From contig CM063255.1 of NCBI GenBank assembly GCA_032158295.1, forward strand, positions 14,040,094-14,104,093: a stretch of 64,000 nucleotides of DNA, written 5' to 3'. Within the stretch, counting starts at the first letter, position 1. The number at the start of each line of letters is the position of its first letter. The notes beneath the pieces were generated by a model. The model was not told the origin of the DNA. It did not search any database and saw only the letters and a program-made list of their open reading frames with translations. This stretch comes from Pycnopodia helianthoides. Taxonomy: Eukaryota > Echinodermata > Asteroidea > Forcipulatida > Asteriidae. The translations under genes were made by a program, and so were the position numbers. This document shows, piece by piece, positions 32,877-43,440 of this stretch.

Positions 32877-33649
32877 CTCAAACTTATTGTAGGAGCAACC
32901 TGTACGAACAATCCTGATATTTATATACCTATAAAGTTCTCTATCGCATTTAACAACTGCAGCTGTTCTGTTTTCAATTTCCATTGAATTGGTAAGTGTT
33001 TACAATTTTTTTAATTATAAATCACCACAAATTAAATAAATATAGACAAAGTGAGTTGTTTTATATTTCTGTTGAACACACACAGTTGGAAACATGTTTA
33101 TGTGCAACTTGAAAAAGCATGATACATGTATAGTTACACATTGATTACATCAATAAATTCTGCATACGTACTGCATAAATTCCATTCAAAAATGATGTTG
33201 TAGGCCTATAGATATCATAAACATGCTTTTATTTATATTAAAAAAACGTAATGATGAATGACTTGTTTTTAGAATAAACCTAACATAAAGTTTTGGATCA
33301 AACTTGTAAAAATAACCTGATCAGGCCAATACTTTGTGTGTGAGTGCTGAAAACAAACACATCAATCCAGCTGAGATTTTTATTTTTTTTTCAACTCCCA
33401 AGAAAAATAATTTAAAAAATGTCATATCTTTCCCATCTTAGGGCCTATAATCATGATTTTTGTTGTATGATATTAAATATACAGGGCTTAATAAATTCTT
33501 TATTTTGAATTTTTCTCTAAAACACTGTCTTCACAAGGTAATTTGTGTAAAATGGTTTGGCCCTGTATTACTTGTTGCGCGTCACAGGAAATGTGGGGCC
33601 ACAGGGTATGTGTGAACGCACTATAGTGGCATGCTAAGGGTTAAGAGAG

Positions 33650-33915
33650 CATAAAGATTAGGAGAAACTTGTCAAACATTTGACTGGGCTTTACCCTGTT
33701 GCCTTTATGGCTCTTCATGCTTTTTGTAAAAGATTTGAGATCACATATTATTATGGTTGGAATGTAGTTTTTATCTCAAGAGAAGACCAGTTGTTTCTAA
33801 CATTAATGAAACTAAGGCTTAATCTTTCTTTAATCGATTTAGGAATTAGATTTAATACAAGTGATCGTACTGTCTCATACATTGTGTACACTTGGATTTC
33901 CTGTTTAAAGGCATG
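33650..33915 (+). pseudogene. HTH_Tnp_4-like segment, unit 4 (after piggyBac)
   Basis: Continuation of the array unit interrupted by the piggyBac insertion: TGLYPVAFMALHAFCKRFEI, SREDQLFLTLMKLRLNLSL, LGIRFNTSDRTVSYIVYTWI. Followed by tga and by the A-rich gggttctgtttcc insert. Confidence 0.6.
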
Positions 33916-34702
33916 ATGGGAAACCGGATTCCATCTGTGGGAAAAAATCATCTTTGTCTACCGGGTTCCTTCCACAATTTCTCCGACTGTTTAGTACTTA
34001 CAGCATGAAGTTTGCACACAAAAAAAAGGGTTCTGTTTCCGGTTCCCCGACCGACCCTAGTTTTTACGCTGCGACCCTGAACTTTTTAGTCAGCTTTTTA
34101 AAAAAACGGGGGGGAAACGGAAAAAAAACGGGGAAAAAAAATTAAATAAATTACCTGGAAAAAAATGGCTGACTTTACCCATTTAACATCTTTTAGGCAA
34201 CATTGAAATAAAAACCAGAACATATCAAAAAGAATTTACAGATATCTCCGTGATTTAAACATAATTTCTCCAGAACCACTTGTCATAAAGTCGTAATGTT
34301 TGTGTTTTATTGTAGCTTACAACAATTGCAACATTTAATATAGAATGATGACCCACTTTGACCTTCATTTCCGGTCCAAACAGTAAGCTCAAAACTTTAA
34401 AACATTGAACCTCCTGAACTACATGTCATAAAGTCGTATTGTTTGTGTTTTCGAATGATGACCCCACTTTGACCTTAACTCCTGGTCTAAAACAAGATCC
34501 AAACATGTTTCACTTTTTTACACTGCGATGATCATGCTTGATAACATGCATCCATTTCGAAAAGGATTGTAGGATACTCACAAAATACAGAATCGGTTCA
34601 TGTGTTGGGCTACAAAAACTTCTAATGGCAACAGAACGGAACAGCTCTGTGATTGTTAGATACAACCACATTATTATTATTATTTTAATTTTTTTTTGAC
34701 AG

Positions 34703-34870
34703 ACGAGGTGATGGTGCAAAACCCAAAACTTATACAAGATACAAGACTCTGCATTTGCCACTTTAAAAATGGGGTGCAAATGATCTTTAAGGCTTATGTG
34801 ACTCCATCAATTTTCCCTCGAAATGAAAAAAGGTCATGCGGTTTGAGAGCCCAGAGAAGAAAAAGAAAAG
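34703..34870 (+). pseudogene. THAP-like C-terminal exon, unit 5
   Basis: Same exon as in units 2 and 3 with minor changes (GVQMIF), with acceptor and donor conserved. Confidence 0.62.
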
Positions 34871-34985
34871 GTAATGTAGGTTTATTTAAAAAAGATTATT
34901 AACAGTATTAACTTAATGTACTAAAAATGTTAATGCACATGGAATATAAGCTGGTTACAAAATCACCCTTACATTTCTGCACCCC

Positions 34986-35529
34986 ATCTTCAAATCTCTT
35001 GAGGAGATTAAGGCCGATCAGGGGGCCATTCAGCGAAAGATAGAAAAGTTGAAGGAGGAAAGGCCTGAACCTCCTTCAGACAACCCTTCGAGCTTGGGGA
35101 ATATGTTTCCCCTAAAGACTCAAGATGAAATCAATGACTTTGAAAGGAAGCTACAAGATGCAGCCTTCCAGAGCAGAGTGATTTGGCATCTTGGGGCCTT
35201 CAATGGGCGCAATATTACGGAGGGGGTTAGGAAAATGCTGGAGGAGACCCTCGACCATGACGTAACATTGAGGTACAACCTCAGTGGTAAAGGAAAGACA
35301 GGGAAGAGAAGCTTCCAACATCTCCTCTTGTACAAATCAATATTTGATGCTATCTGGAAGCGGTCCCCATGCGGATGTTACTGACCGGGAGTACCGGTCG
35401 GTTCTGGTTAATTGGTTTGATGGGGCAAAGGATCGCCATGGTGGTAGGAAGAGGCGGGCGCCAGACACACCAGGAGATAAGGACAACAATTTGCCAACTC
35501 ATGATGTCTCTTCAGATGAGGCAAACTAA
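34986..35529 (+). pseudogene. DUF4806-like exon, unit 5 (frameshifted)
   Basis: Full-length domain like units 1, 2 and 4, with the 4-bp insertion. Here the shifted frame ends at once (CGCY-stop) because of a further substitution (tgttactga). Confidence 0.62.
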
Positions 35530-35616
35530 ACTCATAATACAATTTGTTGCACCTATTTAAAGGTACTGGACACTATCGGAAATTACTAAAAAGGACTTCG
35601 AGCTCTGGCACATACA

Positions 35617-36013
35617 TGTATCAGGATACTGCGGAACTTGTCATTCTCAAGACTGAGAACATGAGACTTGCTGATGAAGTTAAATGTCTGAGGAACCAAA
35701 TCTCATTGCAGCGGTTCAAATATGCCACGTTAAGAGAGCATAAAGATTATGAGAAACTTGTCAAACATTTGACTGGGCTTAACCCTGTTGCCTTTATGGC
35801 TCTTCATGCTTTGTGTAAAAGATTTGAGATCACATATTATTATGGTTGGAATGTAGTTTTTATCTCAAGAGAAGACCAGTTGTTTCTAACATTAATGAAA
35901 CTAATGCTTAATCTTTCTTTAATCTATTAAGGAATTAGATTTAATGCAAGTGATCGTACTGTCTCATACATTGTGTACACTTGGATTTCCTGTTTAAAGG
36001 CATGATGGGAAAC
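35617..36013 (+). pseudogene. coiled-coil/HTH_Tnp_4 segment of Harbinger-type transposase, unit 5
   Basis: The best preserved copy: a coiled coil (AELVILKTENMRLADEVKCL, LREHKDYEKLVKH) then TGLNPVAFMALHALCKRFEI, SREDQLFLTLMKLMLNLSL and LGIRFNASDRTVSYIVYTWI. This is the helix-turn-helix that precedes the DDE_Tnp_4 catalytic domain in THAP-containing ISL2EU/Harbinger-like transposases. A TAA after LSLIY and a TGA after CLKA end the frames, and no DDE core follows. With the THAP exon upstream it indicates the parent transposon; the DUF4806 exon between them is unexpected. Confidence 0.65.
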
Positions 36014-36749
36014 CGGATTCCATCTACATGATCTATGGCAAAAAATCATCTTTGTCTACCGGGTTCCTTCCACAATTTCTCCAACTGTTTAATACTTACA
36101 GCATGAAGCTTGCACCATTGGGCCAGTCAGGATTTTAAATTTACTTACACATGTAGCAGTAGGCCTAATAGGCCCACCACATTTTTGTTAAATAATTAAA
36201 TGCGTGTGAACATGCATGTGTACAGTATGAGTATGAAATACATGTACATGTACATGTGTACACGTGTATTATCCCCTTAAAGTATCCAGACCATCCTCTT
36301 TTTAACAAAAAGTAATGTCTGATATTTTGGGGGGTAAAAAAAGATGGAGTGGTAGATGTTGTAGGCCTAATCATTAGAAACTTTTAATTAAATTATCAAA
36401 TAGGCTACATGCGATTCCAGAACAGGAAACAAAAATGTTTCAAATTTTGGAAAATGAATTTGAAGCAGAATTATTTCCTGATCAACTAGGTCGTTTCTAC
36501 AATGTGAGACACAAAACCAGGAAATGGTAAAAAAAAAAACACTATTGTATCACTTCATTGATATTGCTGTGGTAAACTCTTTCATTATGCACAAAGAGAA
36601 GAAAGATCCCTAGGAGTGCCTTCGTTGCCTCAGAAGAACTTGTATATGACCTCATCGGTGCTAATCTGCTGCCCCCACTTGGTGCCCCACCTCCCACCTC
36701 CTCCTGTTGTACATCTTCCAGAGGAGATTCAGATAATTGAGGACCAGTC

Positions 36750-36890
36750 CCAATGAGCTACAACTACAACGGGCAGACAAAAATGTTGCTATTGTTGGAA
36801 CGTGCAGAATAAAAGAGTCCAGAACACCATGGAAATGTGCAGGCTGCGGTGTTCCGTTATGCATTATTCATAGAACTGCTTCAAACTTTG
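36750..36890 (+). pseudogene. Cys-rich finger fragment, piggyBac C-terminus-like
   Basis: In one frame CCYCWNVQNKRVQNT and in the next WKCAGCGVPLCIIH. The C-x2-C ... C-x2-C-x4-LC spacing resembles the Cys-rich tail of piggyBac transposases. Very short and frameshifted. Confidence 0.3.
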
Positions 36891-36984
36891 GCACAACCGA
36901 ACTTCTATTATATAAGCACTTAAATATGGTGATGAGGATTATGACAAGTGCAAAACTGTAGGCCTACCGCATACAAAATTCACC

Positions 36985-37330
36985 AAAACAGACCCGAGTG
37001 TACATGTATAGGATTATAAGCAAGACACTTAACCATTATTGCTTGCCTCGTCCTTCGGATGGGTCGTACATGTAACTGTACATTGTACATGTAGGTCCCG
37101 CATGTTGTGTAAATGCATTCAAAGAACCCATTACACTCTTCAGTAAGAGAAGGGGTTCACCCCCATGTTTTCTTGTATGATTGCTGCAGATTGCGCTACA
37201 GTACCTTGTAAACCGTTACAGTGATACAAGCATAGAGCTACGTATGTATACCACATAACTTGTAGAAAAAAATAATGAGCGCTTTGAGATGCCCCCGGTG
37301 TGATAAAGCACTATGAGAACTGCAAGTTAT
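36985..37330 (+). repeat. dispersed repeat, LINE/SINE 3' tail-like
   Basis: Reads gcaagacacttaaccattat, gcctcgtccttcggatgg, agaaggggttcaccccc, cttgtaaaccgttacagtg and gagcgctttgagatgcccc, then a gataaagcactatgagaac end. The closing 'gcgctt...taaagc-ctat' motif is typical of LINE/SINE 3' tails in marine invertebrates. No coding part. Confidence 0.5.
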
Positions 37331-38291
37331 TAAAAAATGTTTATGTTCTTTCTGCCGATAAGCTACTTGACGATGACGGAAATACCATCAAGAGATGTGA
37401 TTATGGTTCATTTGGATTGATGGCATCTTGCTGACTACAAACAACACAAGCTTCCCAACTCCTTTGAAAATCCTTAATAAGCAGTACTTTACAACATTTT
37501 TCCTGAGCTTGGGAAAAACACAAACGGAAATGCCATGACGGCTGTTTTCGCAACCACTGGCAAGTTTTTTCAACCTATAAGGTTACCCATCAAATCACTG
37601 TCAAGGACAAAATGTGTAAAAAAAAGTCTTAATAAAAACGTACCTCATGAAAGTCCAGACTTCTGTAGTCACAAATATGTTGATACTGCAACAAAACTAC
37701 AAGGAAACTTACCGATACACTCTCCCATAACATCAAGCTCTAAGCTTTCTTCAGTGGCCTCTGCAACAGGAATGATCAAAATATATAAAATAAGTCTCAT
37801 GAAAGGTATTTCATAAAAGCCAAGACTTCTTCAGTTAGAAATACGTTGACACTGTGAAAAAAGTAAAGGCTATCGGAACCCTATATAAAAAAGGTGTACT
37901 GTACCCTCCCGTACCTGAATGAGATAGTTGTCAATCAGACTAGAGTGCTCATTGAGTGGAAATTTGTTTTATCCAAATAGGGCCATGCTGAGATTATTAA
38001 CAATGTTGTGTAAGAAGTATTCATTGGCACAAAATATTTTCACTGAAGCCCTGTTTGCATGCAGATTGGGCGCGCATGCTCATGTACGCCAATTTAATTG
38101 CGCAGAACGCAATATATAGCTTAGTACCAGTGCATAATTTTTTTACACACGCACCGGAACCCAATGCGCACCAAACACAACTTTTAACAAGTTTTTGAAA
38201 ATGTACAAACTTCGAAAATTCGCTAAGAAGCAGATTGTCACAGATTGTTTATAATATTTTTTTGCTTTTCAACTAAAGGGCATTTATGAAT

Positions 38292-38442
38292 GGGAACAAA
38301 AGAGTAGTGACTCGTTCTTAAACGGCCGTTAAAAACCGGCAGGGTCGTGGCCGTGCGATAAAGGCCAGAGCCGAATCGCACGGCCACGACCCTGCCGGTT
38401 TTTAACGGCCGTTTAAGAACTCGTATCCACTCTTTTATTCCC
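38292..38442. repeat. near-perfect palindrome, 68-bp arms, 15-bp loop
   Basis: Left arm 38292-38359 and right arm 38375-38442 are reverse complements. The central 48 bases (from gttcttaaacggccgttaaa to ggccgtgcgat) match perfectly; the outer part matches with a few differences (gggaacaaaagagtagtg versus gggaataaaagagtggat). The loop is 38360-38374. High G+C compared with its surroundings. Confidence 0.95.
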
Positions 38443-39960
38443 TTAATAATACTAAACGCTAACCGGCAGACCTAATAGTTACAAGTGCTTATACAATAGA
38501 GGGCCGTATGATGAGTACACAAGAATTCAACATAATAATAATACGTAGTGAACTGCAGGAATTTTTGCCACTGGATTTCATCCCTCAAAGTAGTAAGAAT
38601 ACATTCTCATTTTATTATTACTTGTATTTTTTTCTGAATTGTGGCTTTAGAGGATTAATTTGACGGAAAAAAAGTCAGAATTTCTTTAAATTGTCAAGTC
38701 ACTGTAAGTGTAGTGTAAGTGTAGTGTACTGTTACAAAGGCCTACACTGCCAACATTTTATAGCATTATGCTGGCGCTCACAAGAAACTAACATCCATTA
38801 AAATACAGGAAATGCACTTGATATTATTATTCCACATGATATTACATAAGTTCACCTCCGAATAAGATAGCTCCTCTAACATAAACTTCAATTTGATGAT
38901 TCTTGTGAATGGAGTCCATCACCGTACTTCACTTCCGTGCAGATCCCAACACACAGGCCTGGAATCACGCGGAGGCCGCCGGCCATGGGTCTCGACTCGG
39001 CCTCGGTGCCTCTTCAAAAGTTCCCCATAGACTTGAAGGTTTCCCAGTGTCAGTGGCTGTGCATGCCGTAGTGCTGTGCTGGCGACTTAAGCTTCATGAT
39101 AAAGGCAAAGACATCGATGGTCAAACCTCAAGTTTGGCTGCTGCTGAAGGCCGTCACATTTAAGTGACTTCTTTTCGTATTATCATAAGTTTTTACAGTT
39201 CTTAATCCACATGTGAAATCAGCAAAAACACGGACAAACTTGAGTCTGACCGTGTTTGTTAGGTACACAGCCATAATGTAGAGTACCCGAGAAGTCCGTC
39301 ATGACAGCCACTCGAATAACCCAGTGTAGAGTGCATGGCGTGGTAGTTATTTGTGGGTCTGGGCATGTGCACATTACATTAGTAAAACACTGTGCGTGCA
39401 CATTGCCGTTCGACGACGGCAATAAACCAGCGCTTTCGCTGTCGCCTGCCTTACTTCCGGTCCGAGCACACAGCAACCACTCTCACCTTTCATCCGTCGA
39501 AGGCGTCGATCCAGCAGACCGATTCTAAATTCATGTGCAGTCACACGTGCTAATTACTGTAAAAATGGTGTTCCCATCCCATAGGTGAATAACCTGTTGT
39601 GTTGGCACTCTTCTTTTTGGTGTAATGTCAATAAATAATCCTTACACCCCAACACACTTTGTTAAGCACCACACATACATTAGCATTACAGGTCTACGTA
39701 CACGTCGGCTGGTGGTGAATCCAAGGCACGTGTGAAAAATAGGGTGGCTAGAGCGCCCTCTGTAGTAAGAATTTGGGACAGCCTTAGACCGTGTTGCTGA
39801 AGGTGTTGAAGGATGTCCTATACTTCAATGCACATGCCGTAGCTGTAGCTAGCTGTATCCATCAAATTATTTATTCGAGTTTCAACTTTTAAACCAGGGC
39901 CTGCATGATATCGAACTTCATTAACTTTAAGGTGAGGGGAATTATATCAGTTGAGCATTA
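38443..39960. other. no firm gene
   Basis: A G+C-richer island at 38.9-39.2 kb has open frames on both strands, but nothing is recognised and splice sites are not convincing. The rest is AT-rich. Confidence 0.35.
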
Positions 39961-40425
39961 AACCGGGCGGCCCGCATTGTATTTCAAGTTTCACGTCGTC
40001 ATTCCACATCTCCTCTATTAGACTCCCTACACTGGCTGCCAATTGACAAGAGAATCGAGTTCAAAACACTGCTCTTTATATACAAAGCTCTGAATGATCT
40101 ATCGCCGGTCTATCTTACAGATTGCATTGCCACCCATTTACCATCAAGGGAAGGCCTACGTTCGAACCGGGACGTTACTCGTCTTGTCATCTCTAAGAGT
40201 AAAAAACGGATAGGCGATGGATCATTTAGTGTGTTCAGGCCAACTCTCTGGAACAAATTACCAGAGACCTTAAGATCCTCACCAACGGTTGATGCTTTCA
40301 AGCGCAATCTCAAAATCCATTTATTTTAGTGTGTTCACATTGCTGATGTTTATGTTCGTTTTTTGGAATTGCGCTATATAAGAACTGATATTATTATTAT
40401 TATCATTATTATTATTAATTAATTT
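39961..40425 (+). pseudogene. CR1/L2-like LINE 3' end, 5'-truncated
   Basis: An open frame without Met from 39961 to TAG at 40329: NRAARIVFQ, LLDSLHWLPIDKRIEFKTLL, FIYKALNDLSPVYLTDCI, GDGSFSVFRPTLWNKLPETL, RSSPTVDAFKRNLKIHLF-stop. This is the conserved C-terminus of CR1/L2-type non-LTR reverse-transcriptase proteins. The 3' UTR ends in gaattgcgctatataagaac and an (ATT)n tract to about 40425, the expected LINE tail. The reading frame is undamaged, so the insertion is fairly young; truncation at 39960 is typical of incomplete reverse transcription. Confidence 0.85.
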
Positions 40426-40655
40426 TATTCATACTTCTTAAATGCAGGACTAATTCGTCTTTAATCTGAGCTTGGAAGCATCCCAGAGATGCCTATATTC
40501 TCTGTGTGTAAATGAACGTCTGTTCCAGGTTAATTTATTTCTTTGACAGGAGTGTGAAGCCCAACAACTTTGAATCCAAATGATGAGAGTACAATCGGTG
40601 TTTCACACATTATGTCGATTTTATTTTGAAACATCAAACGCGCTGTGCCGAGTTA

Positions 40656-40942
40656 TTAAAGGAACATTACAGAATTGGTAAGAACAAAACTTGTAAAATA
40701 ATTTTTTTTATCACAGATTTACATAAAACTTACACGGTCTACTGATGATGATAGAAGAAAACATCCCTTGAAATATTTCTGTCTGAAATGCCATATTTGA
40801 TGAGAAATTAATAAACTAATTTTCCGATTGGAGTTTATCGCTCAGTGAGCGTTTTATTCATTTTTTTGTTGAATCTATATGATTTCATGCAAATGTGTAA
40901 TCGGTTTTTTACTATTTTCTCGTGACCCAGATGGCCGATCAA
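40656..40942. mobile_element. MITE, one half (end A)
   Basis: Starts ttaaaggaacattacagaat and continues through aaacttacacggtctact, tatcgctcagtgagcg and gacccagatggccgatc. The inverted partner at 56308-56668 shares this body but begins at the other terminus. No ORF. Confidence 0.8.
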
Positions 40943-41651
40943 TCTTTAAATAAAATAATTATGCAGAGATTATCTGCACCGTGTCAATTCAATACCCTGG
41001 TTTGGATTGGCGTACGTACGACGAGCAGTTTCGTCTGAAGCATGCAGGGGGCTGATCCGGGCGATCGTGGGGTAATTTAGACACGGAACTTTGGTTGGTC
41101 GCTGTTTCGGCCCCATTTCCCTCCAATGTTTCTTGGCGTACATCTGCTAATAAAAATGGGTAATGTTTTTCAACGGGCCAGTCAATAGGTCCGGATTATG
41201 CATTTAACGGCTTAATTACAGGGTGTCACTTTAGCGCTTGTAAATTTGCTCACGTAGCAAGTGTCCGCGTGGTGGGCATGGCGCAGTTAGCTGACGTGTG
41301 GATGGCAGTGGGCGATCTTGCTGGGTTAATTCCTCCCCCGCAAGGTGCTAAACCAAGGTTTCGCACCCAGGTGAAAAATGGGTAAGTTGCCAAATCGGCT
41401 TCACAGGCTCAGAAACAAAATCAAGATCAGGGCGTTCCAGCGAAATGAATGAATTATTCTTTTCGTTCTCCAAACACCATTTAACTGTTCTGTTTTAGAT
41501 TTATGGTTGAAATTTAGCCGTTAGCTGTTGATGCAGGGATTTTTAGGGCGATTTTGTATGGGTTTTTTTTCTTAATTGATGGAGCGCGTGTAGGCCTACC
41601 CCGTGATTCGGTTTGTTTGGCCTCGGCTGCGCTGCCAAGCGCCCTGAAGTG
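40943..41651. other. no firm gene
   Basis: A G+C-richer patch at 41.26-41.38 kb reads AQLADVWMAVGDLAGLIPPP in one frame and could be an upstream remnant of the DIRS-like element. Not supported further. Confidence 0.3.
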
Positions 41652-42330
41652 GTCCGGGAGAAGTTAGCGAAGGAGATTGCCGGTCCGTTTCATAAACGGC
41701 CATTTGACAACTTGCAATGTTCCCCAACTGGGCTTACGTTACGTACCCAAACGTCAACCTAACACATACCACCTTATTCACCATCTGTCATTTCCAGCAG
41801 GTCAGTCGATTACTGATTTACTTATCCTAAGTTATGCGCTGTTCATAACGCATCTTTTGATACTGCAGTGACTTTGTTGCTGAAAACAGGTTGCACTGCA
41901 TGGTTAGCCCAAGGCGGACATTAATCAGCTTTTCGGCTTCTCTCAGTATCATCACTTAACTATGAGCTGCTTTGTTTTACCTTTGATTGTCTTTTTTATT
42001 TTGATAAGTGCATACCGATGGGGTGCGTTATTTCTTGTTCTCTATTTGAAAAATGCATTTCCTTTTTAGAATTTCAAGTTAAGCAGGCTACAGGCTCTTC
42101 CCTTGTCACTCACTATCTCGATGATTTTTTATTTTTCTGGCCCCTCTGCTTTGAGTGTAATAAATTGCTGCGTGCATTATTTACTTTGGCCTGGTACTTA
42201 CTTGGGGTGCCATTGACTCAAGAAAAAACAGAGGGCACGGGTACAGGTTATTGCATACCTGGGTTTGGAGATTGATGCTTGCAAGCTCAAGTTAAAGTTC
42301 CGGCTGACAAGGTTCAAGCTTTGTTGGGGG
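41652..42330 (+). pseudogene. DIRS-like retrotransposon reverse transcriptase fragment
   Basis: In shifting frames: AKEIAGPFHKRPFDNLQCSP, YHLIHHLSFPAGQSITD, SAFRLLSVSSLNYELLCFTF, YFDKCIPMGCVISCSLFEKC, LVTHYLDDFLFFWP, LGVPLTQEKTEGTGTG, LGLEIDACKLKLK and VPADKVQALLGATL. The HYLDDFLF box is the RT active site, and the neighbouring blocks match DIRS-type (tyrosine-recombinase) retrotransposons rather than Ty3/gypsy. At least three frameshifts and a stop in the AxxDIKSAFRL block make it dead. No recombinase domain is seen downstream; a minisatellite begins in the last codons. Confidence 0.75.
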
Positions 42331-42505
42331 CGACTCTGTCAGGGGCGACTTTGTGAGGGGCGACTTTGTGAGGGGCGACTTTGTGAGGGGCGACTTTGTG
42401 AGGGGCGACTTTGACAGGGGCGACTTTGTAAGTGAGGGGACGACTTTGTGGTGGGCGACTTTGCTGGGGGCGACTTTGTAGTGGGCGACTTTGCTGGGGG
42501 GCGAG
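42326..42505. repeat. 15-bp minisatellite (ggggcgactttgtga)
   Basis: About a dozen tandem units of gggcgactttgtgag and variants. On the minus strand the array is translatable as repeated LTKSP, which explains the long minus ORF there; I do not regard that ORF as a gene. Confidence 0.92.
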
Positions 42506-42785
42506 TTGACTGGTTTCTGTTCAAGCACCGCTCCATTATACTTAAGTCGAGTGATGCTAGAGGACGTCAATAGAGGGCGGGCTTCACACCAGATTCTCTC
42601 AAAACTGACGATGTCTCTGATCTGCCATTATTATAACACTGCATCTGGGTTGATTGGGGGTGGAGGGGACCCGGGAAATAGATGATCTGCAACCGCTGAT
42701 TGGAAACAGGGAGGAGGGGTGAACTATGGAAGGGGAAGGGTGGACTTATTGTTTGGAGGGAGGGGTGGATGGCAGTGATTATTGT

Positions 42786-43440
42786 CTTCAAAAGAGCATT
42801 GACCTAAGGAGTCTAATGAGAAGATTTCGCCCAGTTCGCGAGTGATGAGGTCGACGATAGGCATTCAGAAAGTCCCACAGATAAAAGTAGTGCTTTGGGA
42901 CTCGATGCAAGTGATGGAGGGAGGGGTGGATTGCAGTGATTATTGTCCTCAAAAGAGCATTGACCTAAGGAGTCTAATGAGAAGATTTCGCCCAGTTCGC
43001 GAGTGATAAAGGGGTTGAGCAGGTCGACGATAGACATTCTGAAAGTCCCACAAATGAATTCAGAGAGCGGGGATGATTTCGCCCAGTTCGCGAGTGATGA
43101 AGGGGATGAGCATGTCGACGATGAGGTCGACGATAGGCATTCTGAAATTCCCACAGATGAAAGAGGTGTTTCTGAAATCGATGCGAGTGATGAAGGGGTG
43201 AGCATGTCGACAAAGAGACCGACGATGGAAATTCTGAAACTCCCACAGATGAAAGAGGCTTTTGGAGAATCGATGTGAGTGATGAAGAGAATGAGCATGT
43301 CGACGATGAGGTCGACGACAGACGTTCTGAAAGTCCCACAGATAAAAGAGTGCTTGGGGAATCGATGCGAGTGATGAGGGGTATGACCATGTCGACGATG
43401 AGACCGACGATGGACACTTTGAAAGTCCCCCAAATGAATG
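42786..43440 (+). repeat. imperfect repeats encoding acidic DEHVDDEVDDRHSE units
   Basis: Repeats of ~60-66 bp built on gatgag.atgtcgacgatgag, gtcgacgataggcattctgaa and agtcccacagatgaaag, plus two longer copies of aggagtctaatgagaagatt (about 42806 and 42972). In one frame they encode DEGDEHVDDEVDDRHSEIPT and similar acidic units. They precede, and are probably the N-terminal part of, the transposase below. Confidence 0.75.

Larger units (their letters stand above)
30779..33640 (+). mobile_element. complete piggyBac element (2862 bp) with TTAA TSD
   Basis: The left end ccctttgcatgcca (30779-30792) and right end tggcatgctaaggg (33627-33640) form a 14-bp terminal inverted repeat with one mismatch. 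TTAA flanks both sides (30775-30778 and 33641-33644). Removing the element and one TTAA exactly rebuilds the host sequence gccacgTTAAgagagcataa present in the other array units. The interior carries a decayed transposase (31054-32876) and about 760 bp of AT-rich 3' non-coding DNA. Confidence 0.95.
25234..36120 (+). repeat. tandem array of ~1.89-kb THAP/DUF4806/HTH transposon units
   Basis: Equivalent points recur at about 25234, 27106, 28994 and 34546, with a partial unit from about 30112. Units 1-2 and 2-3 are 1888-1890 bp apart and nearly identical. Unit 4 starts inside the DUF4806 exon and is split by a piggyBac element (30779-33640). Each unit in order holds an ATT tract, the THAP-like exon, the DUF4806-like exon, an aaaggtactggacactat remnant, the coiled-coil/HTH segment, a gggttctgtttccggttccc A-rich insert, and two ~130-150-bp repeats. 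The catalytic DDE core is absent from every unit. Confidence 0.9.
36121..38291. other. mostly non-coding, with repeat fragments
   Basis: Contains tacatgtacatgtaca words near 36.24 kb, a Cys-rich fragment and a LINE/SINE-like tail (both listed), and otherwise nothing I can name. Confidence 0.4.

Noticed and set aside
38909..39163. 84-aa ORF on + strand and an open minus frame in the same GC-rich patch
   Set aside because: No recognisable domain and no convincing splice sites; could be an exon but I cannot support either strand.
42292..42570. Minus-strand ORF with LTKSP repeats
   Set aside because: It is a translation of the 15-bp minisatellite; no start context, no conserved flank.
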